Notes: generated from the letters alone by a model not told the origin. 64,000 bases of DNA from an uncultured Lactobacillus sp. (GCA_946482465.1 CAMLRL010000005.1:25006-89005), one strand, 5' to 3'; positions 18,854 to 30,400 are shown, counted from the stretch's first letter. Program-made: numbers and translations.

Positions 18854-19903
18854 TTATTTAAATCTACCATAATATTCAAGTAACTTTTTTGCTAACTCGT
18901 TTCTAAAGTATTCAAGGAGTCCTATTACTTGTGAATATGGCATGTTATCAGGTCCAAGTAAAGCTATTATGCCTTTGCCATGTGAGCCGACACTGTACTC
19001 AGCTGTAAGCAAACTGTAATCTTTTAACAAGTCATTTGAAAGTTCAGAGCCTAAACTTACTTTTACTGGGTACCTATCACTTTTTAAACTTGTTTCACTA
19101 TTCAAAATACTTGAAATCAAATCATTGTGCTCAATCAACTCATATAATGAACGTAAATTAGAAACATCGCTTAAAGAAATATTATTGAGCAAATTAATCT
19201 GACCATCAACGTACATTTGCTCACTAGCAGCATCGCTAATAACATCTTTTACCAATTCAATTAATTCGGCAACATGACTAACTTTAAGTTTTTTTCCTAA
19301 AGTCTGTTCAAGAAATTCAGGTGTCACTTCGCTTAAAGTTTTACCTGCCAATTCATCGTTAATCATTCGAACGGCACGTTCAATCTCATCACCATGAACA
19401 TTATATGGTAACGTATAGACTTGATTATGAACATCGCCGTCACTAGTTGCTAGAATGGCCATTATTTGTCTACTAAAAAGCGGGACTATTCTAAATCCTG
19501 AAATAGTTAAATCACTATTTTCAGGACCTTCCGCAAAAGCAGTGTAATTAGTCAAATCAGACAAAATTTTGGCAGCTTCCTGCACAATGTCATTTACCTG
19601 ATGAAATGGCTGATCTAGCTGATTAATGATTCTCTTATAAACAGAAGAAGATATTTGTAAGGGCTCTACCAAGTTATCAAGGTAGTACCTGTACCCTTCA
19701 GTAGAAGGAACACGACCACTTGACAAATGGGTTTTTTCGATTAAGCCCTTTTCTTCTAAAACGGCCATTTCGTTGCGAATTGTTGCGCTCGAAACTTTAA
19801 TTGGCAATTGATTCATGACTGTTTTTGAACCAACAGGATCATGTGTCTGCGTGAAATCATTGATAATTGTTTTTAAAATTAATTCTTGACGTTCGGTCAA
19901 CAT
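18854..19903 (-). CDS. hrcA: Heat-inducible transcription repressor HrcA
   Basis: About 349 residues. Represses the class I heat-shock genes by binding CIRCE; its activity depends on GroE chaperones (family knowledge). N-terminal winged-helix domain ([17 protein letters not shown] ... [20 protein letters not shown]) and the ligand-binding-like C-terminal domain ([19 protein letters not shown]). The start at ATG 19903 follows GTGAGGGCG; an upstream in-frame start at 19927 would lie inside the CIRCE region. It is the first gene of the operon and autoregulated. Confidence 0.98.
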   Translation of the reverse strand: MLTERQELILKTIINDFTQTHDPVGSKTVMNQLPIKVSSATIRNEMAVLEEKGLIEKTHLSSGRVPSTEGYRYYLDNLVEPLQISSSVYKRIINQLDQPFHQVNDIVQEAAKILSDLTNYTAFAEGPENSDLTISGFRIVPLFSRQIMAILATSDGDVHNQVYTLPYNVHGDEIERAVRMINDELAGKTLSEVTPEFLEQTLGKKLKVSHVAELIELVKDVISDAASEQMYVDGQINLLNNISLSDVSNLRSLYELIEHNDLISSILNSETSLKSDRYPVKVSLGSELSNDLLKDYSLLTAEYSVGSHGKGIIALLGPDNMPYSQVIGLLEYFRNELAKKLLEYYGRFK

Positions 19904-19920
19904 AAATATCGCCCTCACTT

Positions 19921-19947
19921 TTAGCACTCAATCTTCTCAGGTGCTAA
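19921..19947 (-). promoter_or_regulatory. CIRCE operator, proximal copy
   Basis: TTAGCACTC, nine bases, then AGGTGCTAA: the left arm is perfect and the right arm matches 7 of 9. It lies between the promoter and hrcA. Confidence 0.9.
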
Positions 19948-19955
19948 CAATTATT

Positions 19956-19983
19956 ATGATACTAGCTTTTAGCAGAATGTCAA
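19956..19983 (-). promoter_or_regulatory. hrcA operon promoter
   Basis: The minus strand has a perfect TTGACA (19983-19978), 16 bases, then TATCAT (19961-19956); CATAAT with a 19-base spacer is an alternative. The -35 lies inside the loop of the distal CIRCE, so HrcA binding should block polymerase. Confidence 0.8.
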
Positions 19984-19995
19984 GCTGAGTGCTAA
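19969..19995 (-). promoter_or_regulatory. CIRCE operator, distal copy
   Basis: TTAGCAGAA, nine bases, GAGTGCTAA: here the right arm is perfect and the left arm degenerate, the mirror of the proximal copy. It overlaps the -35. Confidence 0.85.
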
Positions 19996-20038
19996 CTTTT
20001 TTATTAAAAACCGTTATCTTTTAAGTCTGATAATATAA

Positions 20039-20971
20039 TTACTTATGATTTGCAAAATAATTTTTAATTTCTGACTCGTCCCGACTCATCTGCTCTTTTA
20101 ATTCCTTCAAACTATCAAACTTAATTTCGCCACGGGTATACTTATACCATTTAATTAGCATTTCCTCATCATAAGCTTCTTGATCAAAACCAAATAAATT
20201 TGATTCAATATATAGTTTTTGACCATCATTGATAGTGACATTATAACCAACACTTGTCATAGAGTCATACCATTTCCCTCTGATCTTAGTTTTGGTGGCA
20301 TAAACACCTACTTTAGGGACTACTTTTTTGGGCTTCCAAATTAAATTTGCCGTTGGATAGCCTAATTTATGACCATTGCGCAGCCCATGTCCAATATAGC
20401 CAGACATTAGATAAGGAAAACCTAACAATTTAGCTGCTAATTCCATTTCTCCAGCACTAATCGCCTTTTTTATTTCCGTTGAACCAATTTTTTCTCCGTC
20501 ATAAGACTGTTTCGGGACATCAACTATAGCAAATCTGCCTTGAGCAAATTCAGGGAAGTTTTTCATATTGGCTATATTTTTGGGCCCATAGGTATAGTCA
20601 AAGCCGGCAACGACAGTATCAGTGCGCAATTTAACAATGATTTCGTCCACAAATTCTTGTGGCGTCAGCTGGCAAAATGCGTTATTAAAGTGCATTACTA
20701 ATAAATAATCGACATTAAGCTTTTGCATTTTATATGCCTTTTCCGACAAGGTATCAATGTAGGTAACGTTTTTATTTTGATAAATTTCTTTGGGGTGGCG
20801 ATCAAACGTCATCACAACAAGAGGTAAATGTTTTGCTTGTGCCTTTTTTTTAGCAGCTTTTATTATTTCTTGGTGTCCCCGATGAACGCCGTCGAAAAAA
20901 CCCAAAGCAAGAACTATTTTCTGGGGGAAGATATTTTTCTTAATGGGATATGTTAAATGGATTATTTCCAT
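20039..20971 (-). CDS. ribF: Bifunctional riboflavin kinase / FAD synthetase
   Basis: About 310 residues. Makes FMN from riboflavin and FAD from FMN. N-terminal adenylyltransferase domain with LGFFDGVHRGHQEI (about 25-38) and VAGFDYTYGP; C-terminal kinase domain with GHGLRNGHKLGYPTANL (about 180-196) and SVGYNVTI. Start is ATG 20971, preceded by GAAGGTC; a longer frame to 20989 would put its start in that ribosome binding site. It follows truB by 18 bases. Confidence 0.97.
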   Translation of the reverse strand: MEIIHLTYPIKKNIFPQKIVLALGFFDGVHRGHQEIIKAAKKKAQAKHLPLVVMTFDRHPKEIYQNKNVTYIDTLSEKAYKMQKLNVDYLLVMHFNNAFCQLTPQEFVDEIIVKLRTDTVVAGFDYTYGPKNIANMKNFPEFAQGRFAIVDVPKQSYDGEKIGSTEIKKAISAGEMELAAKLLGFPYLMSGYIGHGLRNGHKLGYPTANLIWKPKKVVPKVGVYATKTKIRGKWYDSMTSVGYNVTINDGQKLYIESNLFGFDQEAYDEEMLIKWYKYTRGEIKFDSLKELKEQMSRDESEIKNYFANHK

Positions 20972-20989
20972 AATAAGACCTTCATTCAC

Positions 20990-21883
20990 TTATTCATTTT
21001 GTAAAAGCATTAAATAAGGGCGATACATGGTACCATCTTTCTGATAAATTGCCTTAACGCTATTATTGTACCGTAATGCCACCTTTTTTGCATTCGTTTT
21101 CAAGGAAATAGCAGCACCATTTTTGACCTTAGTCCAATCCGTTTCACCGAGATCAGAGTGACTATAGTCCTTGAAAAAAGCATCTAATGGCTGAATAAAT
21201 TCAGTGACGTGTTCAGGATGCTCAATTATTGTAGACAATTTAACTGCCTGTTCCAAATCAAAACCCGAACTTGCTGTACGTCTTAAAGTCTTCATCACTG
21301 CTGGTACACCCAGCTTAGTTCCCAAATCATTAACTAATGATCTTACATACGTACCCTTACTACATTCTATTTGAAAACTAAAAGTTTCTTGACCTTTTTC
21401 GTCATCAAAAAATGGTTCCTGTTCAAGTTCATAATTAGTGATATGCACTTTTCTCTTAGGTCGCTCAACACTTATGCCGGCTCTGGCATATTCATAGAGA
21501 TGTTTCCCATTCACTCTCACCGCAGAGTAGATTGGCGGCACTTGCTCGATTTCTCCGGTAAATTCCTGCATTGCTTTTTTAATTTCAGTTGCCGCAATTT
21601 TTTGAGTGAGTTTCTGAGAGCTTAATATTTTCCCACTAGTGTCACAACTATCAGTAGAAAAGCCTAAAATTCCTTGCCCAACATATTTTTTATTTTGTCG
21701 ATGCATTAGTTCAATCAATTTTGTAGCCTGACCAATTGCAATAGGCAATACGCCTGTAACATCTGGATCAAGAGTCCCAGCATGACCAATTTTTTTAATG
21801 TGCAACACCTTGCGTAAATGATAGACAACATCTGCACTCGTCATGCCCTGATCTTTATCTATCACTAAAATACCGTTTATCAT
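20990..21883 (-). CDS. truB: tRNA pseudouridine-55 synthase
   Basis: About 297 residues. Converts U55 in the T-loop of tRNA to pseudouridine. Motifs: [15 protein letters not shown] at the N-terminus, [19 protein letters not shown] with the catalytic Asp (about 40), [10 protein letters not shown], and [10 protein letters not shown]. Start ATG 21883 is chosen because the longer frame (to 21916) runs back into a terminator hairpin, and AAGG precedes this ATG. Confidence 0.97.
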   Translation of the reverse strand: MINGILVIDKDQGMTSADVVYHLRKVLHIKKIGHAGTLDPDVTGVLPIAIGQATKLIELMHRQNKKYVGQGILGFSTDSCDTSGKILSSQKLTQKIAATEIKKAMQEFTGEIEQVPPIYSAVRVNGKHLYEYARAGISVERPKRKVHITNYELEQEPFFDDEKGQETFSFQIECSKGTYVRSLVNDLGTKLGVPAVMKTLRRTASSGFDLEQAVKLSTIIEHPEHVTEFIQPLDAFFKDYSHSDLGETDWTKVKNGAAISLKTNAKKVALRYNNSVKAIYQKDGTMYRPYLMLLQNE

Positions 21884-21902
21884 TATGTTTACCTTAACCA
21901 TG

Positions 21903-21926
21903 AAAAAAGCGCCCAACAGCGCTTTT
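21903..21926 (-). terminator. Terminator between rbfA and truB
   Basis: AAAAGCGC and GCGCTTTT form a perfect 8-bp stem around CCAACA, followed on the minus strand by TTTTTTC. It separates the rimP-rbfA cluster from truB-ribF, perhaps partially. Confidence 0.8.
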
Positions 21927-21927
21927 C

Positions 21928-22290
21928 TTACTTATTACGATTTGCATCCTGCTTTTTTACTTCAGCGATCAATTGATCAATTTTACTACCATATTTAACC
22001 GAATTATCTCTTTTAAAAATCAGCTCTGGAACTTTGTAAACAGTTAGGACTTGACCCAAAAGGTGTCTCATCATTCCTTTAGCCTTATTCAATCCGGCAG
22101 CAGCTTCTTCTTCTTTTTTAGAATCTTCTGTAAGAATGCTGTAATAGACAGTAGCATAAGACAGATCATTAGTACATTCAACCGCTGTGATTGTAACATC
22201 ATTAACTCGTGGATCACGAATATTTTTGCGTAAAATTTTCGTTAATTCACGGAGGATTTCTCCTTCAACACGACCAATTCTGTGTTTCAT
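21928..22290 (-). CDS. rbfA: Ribosome-binding factor A
   Basis: 120 residues. Binds free 30S subunits and helps 16S rRNA 5'-end maturation. KH-like fold with the typical start [26 protein letters not shown], the middle [13 protein letters not shown] and the end [22 protein letters not shown]. It follows infB by 20 bases and precedes a terminator. Confidence 0.97.
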   Translation of the reverse strand: MKHRIGRVEGEILRELTKILRKNIRDPRVNDVTITAVECTNDLSYATVYYSILTEDSKKEEEAAAGLNKAKGMMRHLLGQVLTVYKVPELIFKRDNSVKYGSKIDQLIAEVKKQDANRNK

Positions 22291-22310
22291 GTTTTTCCTC
22301 CTAGTTAATC

Positions 22311-24947
22311 TTACTCAGGTTTAACTTCCTGCTTTTCAACCGCTTCTAATTCATCACCAATTTTAATATCATTATAGTTCTCAATGGTTAGACCACAGTC
22401 AAAACCCTGTTTGACAATTTTGGCATCATCTTTAAACCGCTTTAGAGAAGCCACTTTACCAGTATAGATAACTACACCATCACGAATTAGGTTAACTGTA
22501 GAATCTTTAGAAACATAGCCTGAGTCCACAAAAGCACCGGCAATTGTTCCTACTTTAGAAACCTTCCAAGTCTCGCGTACTGTTAAATTACCGACAACCT
22601 TATCTTCATAAGTTGGCTCAAGCATACCCTTCATGGCAGCCTTGACATCATCAATAGCTTTATAAATTATACTGTAAAGACGAATATCAACGCCATCGGC
22701 TTCTGCTTGTGACTTGGCAGTAGCTGTAGGTCTGACATTAAAGCCGATGATGAACGCATTCGAAGCACCTGCTAAAGTAACATCTGATTCGTTAACCGCA
22801 CCAACGCCGGCATGAATAATATTAACACGAACGCCTTCAACTTCGATCTTTTCAAGTGACTGTTGCAATGCTTCAGCTGAACCTTGTACGTCAGCCTTTA
22901 AGACAACGTCAACTTCCTTCATGTTTTCTTTCTTCATGGTGTCAAACAAGTTATCAAGGGTAACATGCTGTACATTTTCACGGGATTGTTGCAATGCCTG
23001 TTGTGCCCTTTGCTCACCGACACTTCTTGCAGTCTTTTCATCGTCAAACACTACAATCTTATCAGCTGATTCAGGCACATCGTTCAAACCAGTAATTTCC
23101 ACTGGCATTGAAGGAGTGGCTTTTTCAACTTGGCGTCCGCGATCATTAGTCATCACTCTGACACGACCAAAGCGATTACCAACAACAATAGGATCACCTA
23201 CTTTTAGAGTTCCTTGTTGAACCAAAAGGTCGGCAACAGGTCCCCGACCACGAGAAAGTCGTGCTTCAATAACTGTTCCGATTGCTTTTTGTTTAGGATC
23301 AGCTTGCAATTCCATAACGTCTGCCTGCAATAAAATCATTTGCAGCAATTCATCAACATTTTCACCTGTTTTAGCAGAAATATTGACAAAAATAGTGTCT
23401 CCACCATAACTTTCAGGAATTAAATTGTATTTCATCAACTGTTCAGTGACGTGCTCTGGATTAGCCCCAGGAACATCCATCTTGTTGATTGCAACAATAA
23501 TTGGCACCTTGGCACTTTTAGCGTGATCAATTGCTTCAATAGTTTGTGGCATTACACCGTCATCAGCTGCAACAACCAATACCACAATATCAGTTATTTC
23601 AGCACCACGTTCACGCATGTTTGAGAATGCAGCATGTCCTGGAGTATCTAAAAATGTAATAGGTTGGTTATCAACTCTTACTTGATAAGCACCAATTTTT
23701 TGGGTGATACCACCTGCTTCATGTGCAGAGACGTGCGTATGTCGCAAACGATCAAGTAAAGTAGTCTTACCGTGGTCAACGTGGCCCATAATCGTAACTA
23801 CAGGTGGACGTTTGGTCTGGTGTTTAGATTCCTTAGAAGCAGCCATTCTCTTATCATAAAGAGTATCAATATCTGAAATATCTTCATGAACTTTTTCTTT
23901 TGCATTAATATTGTATTCAGCTGCTACTAATTCAATCGCATCTTTATCAAGTGATTGATTTTGATTTGTCATCACGCCCAACATAAATAGTTTTTTAACT
24001 ATTTCAGCTGGTTCCCGGTGCAATATCTTTCCTAGATCTTGGGCATTCATTCCTACTTCATAAACTAGCGTTTCTGGTAAAGGACGTTCTTTTCTTTGCG
24101 TAGGCTGCTTTTTAGGAACTTGTTCAAACTGCTTTTTCTTATTCTTACGCTTATGTTTCTCTTGGTGCTTGGTATAATTATTTGCACCATAAGCTTGATT
24201 TCTACCCTTTCTGCCAGGTTTACCAGAATTGCGGCCATGACCATTACCACGACGCTTTTCTTCTTTTGCTGGTTCAGGAGCTGCATTAGTATCTAATACT
24301 TTCTCTTTATGAACAGTATTATTATCTTGCTGCTTCTTCATTCTTGCTGGAGAAGGTTTGATAATTTTAGGCCCTGTCACTTTAGGAGTGGTAGTTTCTG
24401 ATTTGACAACTTTATTTTCTTTTTCGGGCTTTGAAATAGTTTTTCTGCCTTCATTGCTGGTCTTTTTATTCTGCTCATTACTATAAGATTTTTGAGCTTT
24501 TTCAGTTTGACGGTTTAACGTATTTTCTTCAACTCGCTGTTTTTGTTTTAGTTGTTTAAGCAGGTCTTGTGCGACCGGCTTAGAAGCTTTTTGGCTTGGA
24601 TTTGATCGTTGTTTATTGCGGTATTGCCCCTGCCTTGTCCGGTTATTTGCTCTATGCTGATTATTTCTTCTATTATTTCTGTTGCCATTATTTTCTTCAT
24701 GCTTTTTTTCATTTTTGCGTATTGAGGTAACAGAAATTTTAATTTTACTACTCTTTTTTGCAGGTTTTTCTTGCTTTTTCGCGGGAGCGGAGCTACGGAA
24801 ACTACCCTTTATTTGATTTACCTGTGAATCTTCAAGTGATGACATATGATTTTTAACATCGAAACCAAGTTCTTTAGCTTTATTGACGACAGTTTTATTA
24901 TCGATGCCTAATTCTTTTGCCAATTCATAAATTCTTGTTTTAGTCAT
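22311..24947 (-). CDS. infB: Translation initiation factor IF-2
   Basis: About 878 residues. GTPase that brings initiator tRNA to the 30S subunit. An N-terminal IF2N segment ([16 protein letters not shown]) is followed by a long low-complexity region rich in Lys, Arg, Asn and Gln (about 50-300), a second IF2N region, and the GTPase core: [16 protein letters not shown] (about 388), [20 protein letters not shown]-terminal domains follow. Start at ATG 24947 follows GGAGTG; a longer frame to 24965 is not supported. It starts 4 bases after the ylxQ stop. Confidence 0.98.
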   Translation of the reverse strand: MTKTRIYELAKELGIDNKTVVNKAKELGFDVKNHMSSLEDSQVNQIKGSFRSSAPAKKQEKPAKKSSKIKISVTSIRKNEKKHEENNGNRNNRRNNQHRANNRTRQGQYRNKQRSNPSQKASKPVAQDLLKQLKQKQRVEENTLNRQTEKAQKSYSNEQNKKTSNEGRKTISKPEKENKVVKSETTTPKVTGPKIIKPSPARMKKQQDNNTVHKEKVLDTNAAPEPAKEEKRRGNGHGRNSGKPGRKGRNQAYGANNYTKHQEKHKRKNKKKQFEQVPKKQPTQRKERPLPETLVYEVGMNAQDLGKILHREPAEIVKKLFMLGVMTNQNQSLDKDAIELVAAEYNINAKEKVHEDISDIDTLYDKRMAASKESKHQTKRPPVVTIMGHVDHGKTTLLDRLRHTHVSAHEAGGITQKIGAYQVRVDNQPITFLDTPGHAAFSNMRERGAEITDIVVLVVAADDGVMPQTIEAIDHAKSAKVPIIVAINKMDVPGANPEHVTEQLMKYNLIPESYGGDTIFVNISAKTGENVDELLQMILLQADVMELQADPKQKAIGTVIEARLSRGRGPVADLLVQQGTLKVGDPIVVGNRFGRVRVMTNDRGRQVEKATPSMPVEITGLNDVPESADKIVVFDDEKTARSVGEQRAQQALQQSRENVQHVTLDNLFDTMKKENMKEVDVVLKADVQGSAEALQQSLEKIEVEGVRVNIIHAGVGAVNESDVTLAGASNAFIIGFNVRPTATAKSQAEADGVDIRLYSIIYKAIDDVKAAMKGMLEPTYEDKVVGNLTVRETWKVSKVGTIAGAFVDSGYVSKDSTVNLIRDGVVIYTGKVASLKRFKDDAKIVKQGFDCGLTIENYNDIKIGDELEAVEKQEVKPE

Positions 24948-24951
24948 CAAA

Positions 24952-25263
24952 TCACACTCCTTCATTAATTTTTTGTAATAATGCTTTGCAGAAACCGATG
25001 TCAGTTATTCCTAAAACCTTACGTTTTTTACCAATTGCTTGTGAAATTTCCGTACTATTAAATTCTGTAATAACAGAAACTTCATATTTTTGAGCCAAAT
25101 TAGTAATTTTCTTGCTTGTATCAGTTTGACTGTCTTGAGCGAGAATAACCAGTTTAACTTTTGCGGCTTTAACACCCATTGAAACAACTTCAAAGCCGGA
25201 AACTAATTTACCAGCTTTTTGACTTAATCCCAGCAAATTTAATGCTTTTTGTCTATTTTGCAA
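24952..25263 (-). CDS. ylxQ: L7Ae-family ribosomal protein (YlxQ)
   Basis: 103 residues. Small RNA-binding protein of the L7Ae/L30e/kink-turn family: [22 protein letters not shown] near the N-terminus, then [18 protein letters not shown] and [14 protein letters not shown]. It is encoded between ylxR and infB as in most Firmicutes. Exact function is not settled. Confidence 0.93.
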   Translation of the reverse strand: MQNRQKALNLLGLSQKAGKLVSGFEVVSMGVKAAKVKLVILAQDSQTDTSKKITNLAQKYEVSVITEFNSTEISQAIGKKRKVLGITDIGFCKALLQKINEGV

Positions 25264-25265
25264 AT

Positions 25266-25562
25266 TTAATTATCACCAAACAATTCTTTTCTAGCTTTTT
25301 GATGATCAACGTATGAATATAGCTCGTCATAAAATTCTGCTGGAATCTTAGTTCCTAAACTACGTTCAATAAGTCCTTTTTCTTGAGCATTTTTTATTTG
25401 ATCAGGATCTAGAGAAACATAAGCTCCACGACCCGATTTCTTACCAGTTGGATCAACCGAGACATTTTTCTCTTTGTCAACTACGATGCGCACCAATTCT
25501 TTTTTTGGTTGCATAGTATCTGTTAACAGATCTTTTCTCATCGGAATTTTTCTCTTTTTCAA
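25266..25562 (-). CDS. ylxR: YlxR/RnpM family RNA-binding protein
   Basis: About 98 residues. Has the family core IPMRKDLLTDTMQPKKELVRIV and the GRGAYVS loop. B. subtilis YlxR is reported to bind the RNase P RNA. The usual Cys after RK is Asp here. I put the start at TTG 25562, which has GAGGTGAG at good distance; GTG at 25571 lacks one. It lies between nusA and ylxQ. Confidence 0.92.
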   Translation of the reverse strand: MKKRKIPMRKDLLTDTMQPKKELVRIVVDKEKNVSVDPTGKKSGRGAYVSLDPDQIKNAQEKGLIERSLGTKIPAEFYDELYSYVDHQKARKELFGDN

Positions 25563-25579
25563 AAAGCTCACCTCTTATG

Positions 25580-26824
25580 CTAATCTTCAGTAGAATCTAC
25601 TGTTTCCTCATCTGTGGCTTCTTCATGTTCATCCGGAACTTCTGCTTCTTCAGATGTCAATTCTTCATTAGTATTTTCATCATCTACAGCATCATCTTGC
25701 ACGTCAGGTGAAACAGTATCATCAGTGGTAGAATTTTCAGCTTCTTTGTTCTCCTCTTCTGCTTGGGCACTGCTTTCATCAACAAATTCTACTTCAGACT
25801 CTGGTCTGATATCAATTTTATAACCAGTTAATCTAGCTGCCAAACGAACATTTTGACCTTTTTTGCCAATTGCCAGCGATAATTGATAATCAGGAACAAT
25901 GACTAAAGCACTCTTTTCATCATCTTCATCTCCAAATTGCACAGCAATTACTTCCGCAGGATTAAGAGCATTGGCAATATAGTCAGACGGATCATCTTCA
26001 TATTTGACTACATCAATATTTTCACCGTCAAGTTCGTTCACAACATTTTGTACCCGCGCACCTCTTTGACCAACACAGGTACCGACAGGATCAATATTAG
26101 GGTCATTAGATTTTACCGCAATTTTAGTTCTGTCTCCAGCTTCACGAGCAATCGAAACTATTTCAACCGTGCCATCATATATCTCAGGCACTTCTTGTTC
26201 AAACAGTCTCTTGACCATATCCGGTGCAGTCCGTGAAACCGTAATTTGCGCACCCTTAGAATCAGAACCAACGTGGGTTACCAATACACGAATTTGATCT
26301 TGAGGATTATAAACTTCACCGGGCATTTGATCATTTCGAGGCATTACTGCTTCAACATTACCAATTTTAACATAAACGAAACGATTATCACGTCTTTCAA
26401 CAGTACCTGTAATTAATTCGTCTTCATATTGAGAATATTCATCAATGATATGATTTCTTTCAGCTTCTCGCAAATGTTGCATGATAACTTGTTTAGCAGT
26501 CTGTGCAGCTATCCGGCCAAAGTTTTTAGGTGCGACTTCGAATCTAATTTTATCACCAAGTTCATAAGCCCTATTGATGGTTAAAGCATCTTTTAAACTA
26601 ATCTCCAATCGTTCGTCATGAACTTCTTCAACGACAGTTTTTTCGGTCATTAACTTAAAGTCGCCTCTGCGCTCATCAAACTCAACTATCACATTAGTAG
26701 CTTGATTATAATTTTTCTTATATGCCGCTACCAGCGCTGCTTTGATGGCCTCAACAATCACATCCTGTTTGATACCTTTTGTCTTTTCTAAAGTAGCAAA
26801 CGCCTCAAGCATTTCTTTAGACAT
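25580..26824 (-). CDS. nusA: Transcription termination/antitermination protein NusA
   Basis: 414 residues. Binds RNA polymerase and affects pausing, termination and antitermination. N-terminal polymerase-binding domain, S1 domain (ELITGTVERRDNRFVYVKIG), and KH domains (DPVGTCVGQRGARVQNVVNEL and LAIGKKGQNVRLAARLTGYKIDI). After about residue 345 comes an unusual tail of about 65 residues, almost entirely acidic and Ser/Thr, absent from the 371-residue B. subtilis protein. In cluster rimP-nusA-ylxR-ylxQ-infB. Confidence 0.98.
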   Translation of the reverse strand: MSKEMLEAFATLEKTKGIKQDVIVEAIKAALVAAYKKNYNQATNVIVEFDERRGDFKLMTEKTVVEEVHDERLEISLKDALTINRAYELGDKIRFEVAPKNFGRIAAQTAKQVIMQHLREAERNHIIDEYSQYEDELITGTVERRDNRFVYVKIGNVEAVMPRNDQMPGEVYNPQDQIRVLVTHVGSDSKGAQITVSRTAPDMVKRLFEQEVPEIYDGTVEIVSIAREAGDRTKIAVKSNDPNIDPVGTCVGQRGARVQNVVNELDGENIDVVKYEDDPSDYIANALNPAEVIAVQFGDEDDEKSALVIVPDYQLSLAIGKKGQNVRLAARLTGYKIDIRPESEVEFVDESSAQAEEENKEAENSTTDDTVSPDVQDDAVDDENTNEELTSEEAEVPDEHEEATDEETVDSTED

Positions 26825-26842
26825 AAATTTTAATCAACCTTT

Positions 26843-27316
26843 CTAAAACTCAATTGCAAATCTGATATTCGCAATTAATTTACGGGGAAGCGATAAAACT
26901 TTTTTCCTAGTTTTAACTTTAACAACAAGTTCGATTTCGCTGTCAGTGAATGACTTTAAAGTTCCCTCATATTCTTTTTGTTTTTCAACTTTCTGGTAAA
27001 GATTGACATGAACATATTGATTTAGAGCCTTTTGCCAATCGGCTGCAGTTTTTATTGGTCTTTCAATACCAGGAGATGATAATTCCAATACGTATGGATC
27101 TGGAAAAGGATCTGGTTGCAGCTGGTCAAGTTTAGCTGAAATTAATTCACTTAAGGCTGCAATTTCATCCATATCAATGCCATTCTCACGGTCAACGTAA
27201 ATTCTTAAATAGTTTTGACCTTTTTCATTAACGTATTCAGTATCCACAAGTTCATCATTGCGCTTTGCAATAATTGGTCTTATTTCATCAAGAACAAAAT
27301 CTTTAACTTTCGCCAA
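26843..27316 (-). CDS. rimP: Ribosome maturation factor RimP
   Basis: About 157 residues. Needed for 30S maturation. Motifs: LRIYVDRENGIDMDEIAALSE, PYVLELSSPGIERPI, and a C-terminal SH3-like domain. I place the start at TTG 27316 because GGAGG lies seven bases upstream and the length then matches the family; the longer ATG-initiated frame (to 27358) reads through the terminator hairpin just upstream. First gene of its operon. Confidence 0.95.
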   Translation of the reverse strand: MAKVKDFVLDEIRPIIAKRNDELVDTEYVNEKGQNYLRIYVDRENGIDMDEIAALSELISAKLDQLQPDPFPDPYVLELSSPGIERPIKTAADWQKALNQYVHVNLYQKVEKQKEYEGTLKSFTDSEIELVVKVKTRKKVLSLPRKLIANIRFAIEF

Positions 27317-27338
27317 GTACTTTCCTCCGTAATAAAAA

Positions 27339-27360
27339 GAGTGAGCAGAACTGCTCACTC
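27339..27360 (-). terminator. Strong terminator immediately before rimP (polC terminator and possible attenuator)
   Basis: A perfect 10-bp stem, GAGTGAGCAG/CTGCTCACTC around two bases, with TTTTTATT on the minus strand that runs straight into the rimP ribosome binding site. No promoter fits between hairpin and start; the best one lies upstream of it. Confidence 0.88.
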
Positions 27361-27389
27361 CGAATTATCTATTCGAACTTCTTTATCAA

Positions 27390-27418
27390 AGTATATCACA
27401 TTTATATTATTACTGCAA
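27390..27418 (-). promoter_or_regulatory. Promoter of the rimP-nusA-infB operon
   Basis: The minus strand has TTGCAG (27418-27413), 17 bases, then TGA-TATACT (extended -10; 27395-27390), between the polC stop and the terminator hairpin. Predicted transcript start is near 27383, so the leader contains the hairpin. Confidence 0.65.
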
Positions 27419-27421
27419 AAC

Positions 27422-30400
27422 TTAAAAGAGTGAAAGCTGATTTTGTTCCGGCATTCCCGCCAATACTTCATTTTCTTCCAAATAATCCATAATTGTTTGA
27501 GATACCTTGCCTCGGTTTGCCAGGTCTTCTTTTGACAAGAACTTTTGCTCAGTTCTGGCAGCGACTATTTGTTTTGCAGCATTATTGCCTAGTCCAGGGA
27601 CGGCATTGAACGGTGCCAAAATTGTATGCTGATCAATTATTTTAAAATTAGTGGCTTCAGACTGATTAATATCAACCATTTTAATTTTAATTCCGCGCTC
27701 TAGGCACTCGTTAGCAATCTCAAGGACTGTGAGTAAACTTTTATCTTTTGCTGAGGCATCATTACCCTGATTTTGAATATCAGCCATTGCCTTTTTAACA
27801 GTATTTTTACCATGACTCATAGCCACCAAGTCGAACAAGTCAGCCCGAACTGAAAAATAAGCTGTGTAATAAATTTCAGGATAATAAACTTTAAACCAGG
27901 CAATTCTTAAAGCCATTAAAATGTAGGCAGTAGCGTGTGCCTTAGGAAACATATATTTAATTTTCAGACATGACGGAATATACCAATCAGGTATTTTATC
28001 ATTTTGCTCTAATACAGCCATGTCATCGTCACTAATTCCGCGACCATGACGTACCGATTCCATTGTGGAAAAAGCTACTTCGGGTTTAACGCCCCAGTGA
28101 ATTAAGTCCATCATGATATTGTCCCTACAACCAATAACATCCTTCAGTTTGCAAGTACCATTATTGACTAATTCTTCAGCGTTTCCCAGCCAAACATCAG
28201 TACCATGTGATAGTCCAGAAATCTGCAGTAATTCTGAAAAAGTAGTCGGCTTAGTTTCTTCCAGCATGCCCCGGACAAATCTAGTACCAAATTCCGGCAC
28301 ACCTAATGTTCCAGTTTCTGACTGAATTTGTTCTGGGGTTACACCGAGAATTTTAGGACTGGAAAAGAGTGACATCACTCCCGGATCATCAGGTGGGATA
28401 GTTAACGGGTCAACTCCAGAAAGATCTTGCAACATCCTAATCATAGTAGGATCATCATGACCTAAAATATCAAATTTTAGAATGTTGTCATGGATTGAAT
28501 GAAAGTCAAAGTGTGTTGTCAGCCATGCAGCATTTACATCATCTGCAGGATACTGAACAGGCGTAAAATCATAGATATCCATATCATCTGGCACTACAAC
28601 AATACCAGCCGGGTGTTGTCCGGTTGTGCGTTTGACACCGCTGACACCAGCTGCAAGTCGGTCTAATTCAGCTCCACGCAAATTTAATTCTTTCTCATCA
28701 TCATAATGCTTAGCATAACCATAGGCAGTTTTATCGGCTACTGTAGCTATTGTGCCCGCACGATACGAGTTTGCCGGACCAAACATTACGCGAATAAAGT
28801 TATGAGCTACCGGTTGATAGTCACCAGAGAAATTCAAATCAATATCAGGAACCTTATCACCATGAAAGCCTAAAAATGTAGCAAACGGAATATCTTGTCC
28901 GTCTTTAACCAACTTTGCGCCACAGTCAGGACATTTTTTATCAGGTAAGTCATAACCAGAACCATATTCACCATTTTCAAAAAATTGGGAATACTGACAT
29001 TGCGGACAACGATAATGTGGTGGTAATGGATTAACCTCAGTAATACCAGACATTGTCGCAACCAAACTGGAACCGACAGAACCCCGCGAACCAACCAAGT
29101 AACCATCTTTATTTGATTTAGCTACCAACCGCTGTGAAATTAAATAAATGACAGCGTAGCCATTGGAAATAATGGAATTAAGTTCCATATCAAGCCGATC
29201 TTGCACGATTTTAGGCAAAGGATCACCATATAGTTCATGTGCTTTATCGTATGTCAAATGCTTCATTTCTTCATCAGCATTATCAATGTGCGGTGGGTAA
29301 AGTCCATCTTTTATCGGTGAAATTTCTTCAATAGACGCCGCAATTTTATTAGGATTAGTGATGACAATTTCTTTTGCCGCTTCTTCACCTAAAAAACTAA
29401 ACGCGTCAAGCATTTCCTGCGTGGTATAGAAATGCATATCAGGCTGCTTTTTGTTACGATCTGGATTGCTGCGTTGAGCCGAAATTAAGATTGTCCGGTA
29501 AATAGCATCGTGTTCTTCAACATAGTGTGCATCCCCAGTGGCAACAACGGGTTTATTCAGTTCTTTTCCGAGTTTATAGATATTAGTTAAAATTTCTTCC
29601 AGCTCTTTTTCATCGGCAATTAAATGATCTTCAATCATAATAGAATAATTAGCTGGTGGCTGTATTTCTAAATAATCGTAAAAACGGGCCTTTTTCCGAG
29701 CTTCATCATAACCTTTCTGCATCATTGCCACAAAGACGTCGCCTTCTGAGCAACCAGAACCATAGAGCAGACCATCGTGATTTTTTACCAAATCAGATTT
29801 AGGTGTGCGCGGAATGCGGTAAAAATCTTTGGTACTGGCAATTGAAACTAAACGGTACATATTCTTTAAACCAGCCTGATTTTTAGCCAGAATAGTCATA
29901 TGCTGTGGACGTGCCCTCTTAAACACCTGACCATGAGCAGCGTAATCATTCATTTTACCTAAATCATCTTCATGGTATTTTTTGTTAAAAGCATCTAAAA
30001 GCTTAAACATTAAATAGCCTGTTGCTTCCGCATCTTGATTAGCCCTGTGGTGGTGCTCAAGGACAACATTATACTTTTTAGCAAGGGAATCTAATGTATG
30101 TCTTGTCTGTTCCGGATGAAGCAAACGTGATACTTCCAACGTATCAACCACGGGCTGGGTAATTTCTGCTAGGTGAGCTCGTCTCAAGGCCGCGTTAACA
30201 AAGCCCACGTCAAACTGGACATTATGCCCGCAAAGAGGACGATCGCCATAGAAATCCTGAAATTGCTTAATTACTACAGCTTCATCATCAGCCGCTCCTA
30301 CCATTTCATCAGTAATTGAAGTCAGGTTAATAGTTTGCTCACTTAACGGGTGATGCGGATTGATAAACTTGTCAAACCTTTCTAACACCTCTCCGTTTTT

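Noticed and set aside
19828-19845. Short match between spacer 10 and hrcA (GAACCAACAGG)
   Set aside because: Only about 11 bases; expected by chance, so not self-targeting.
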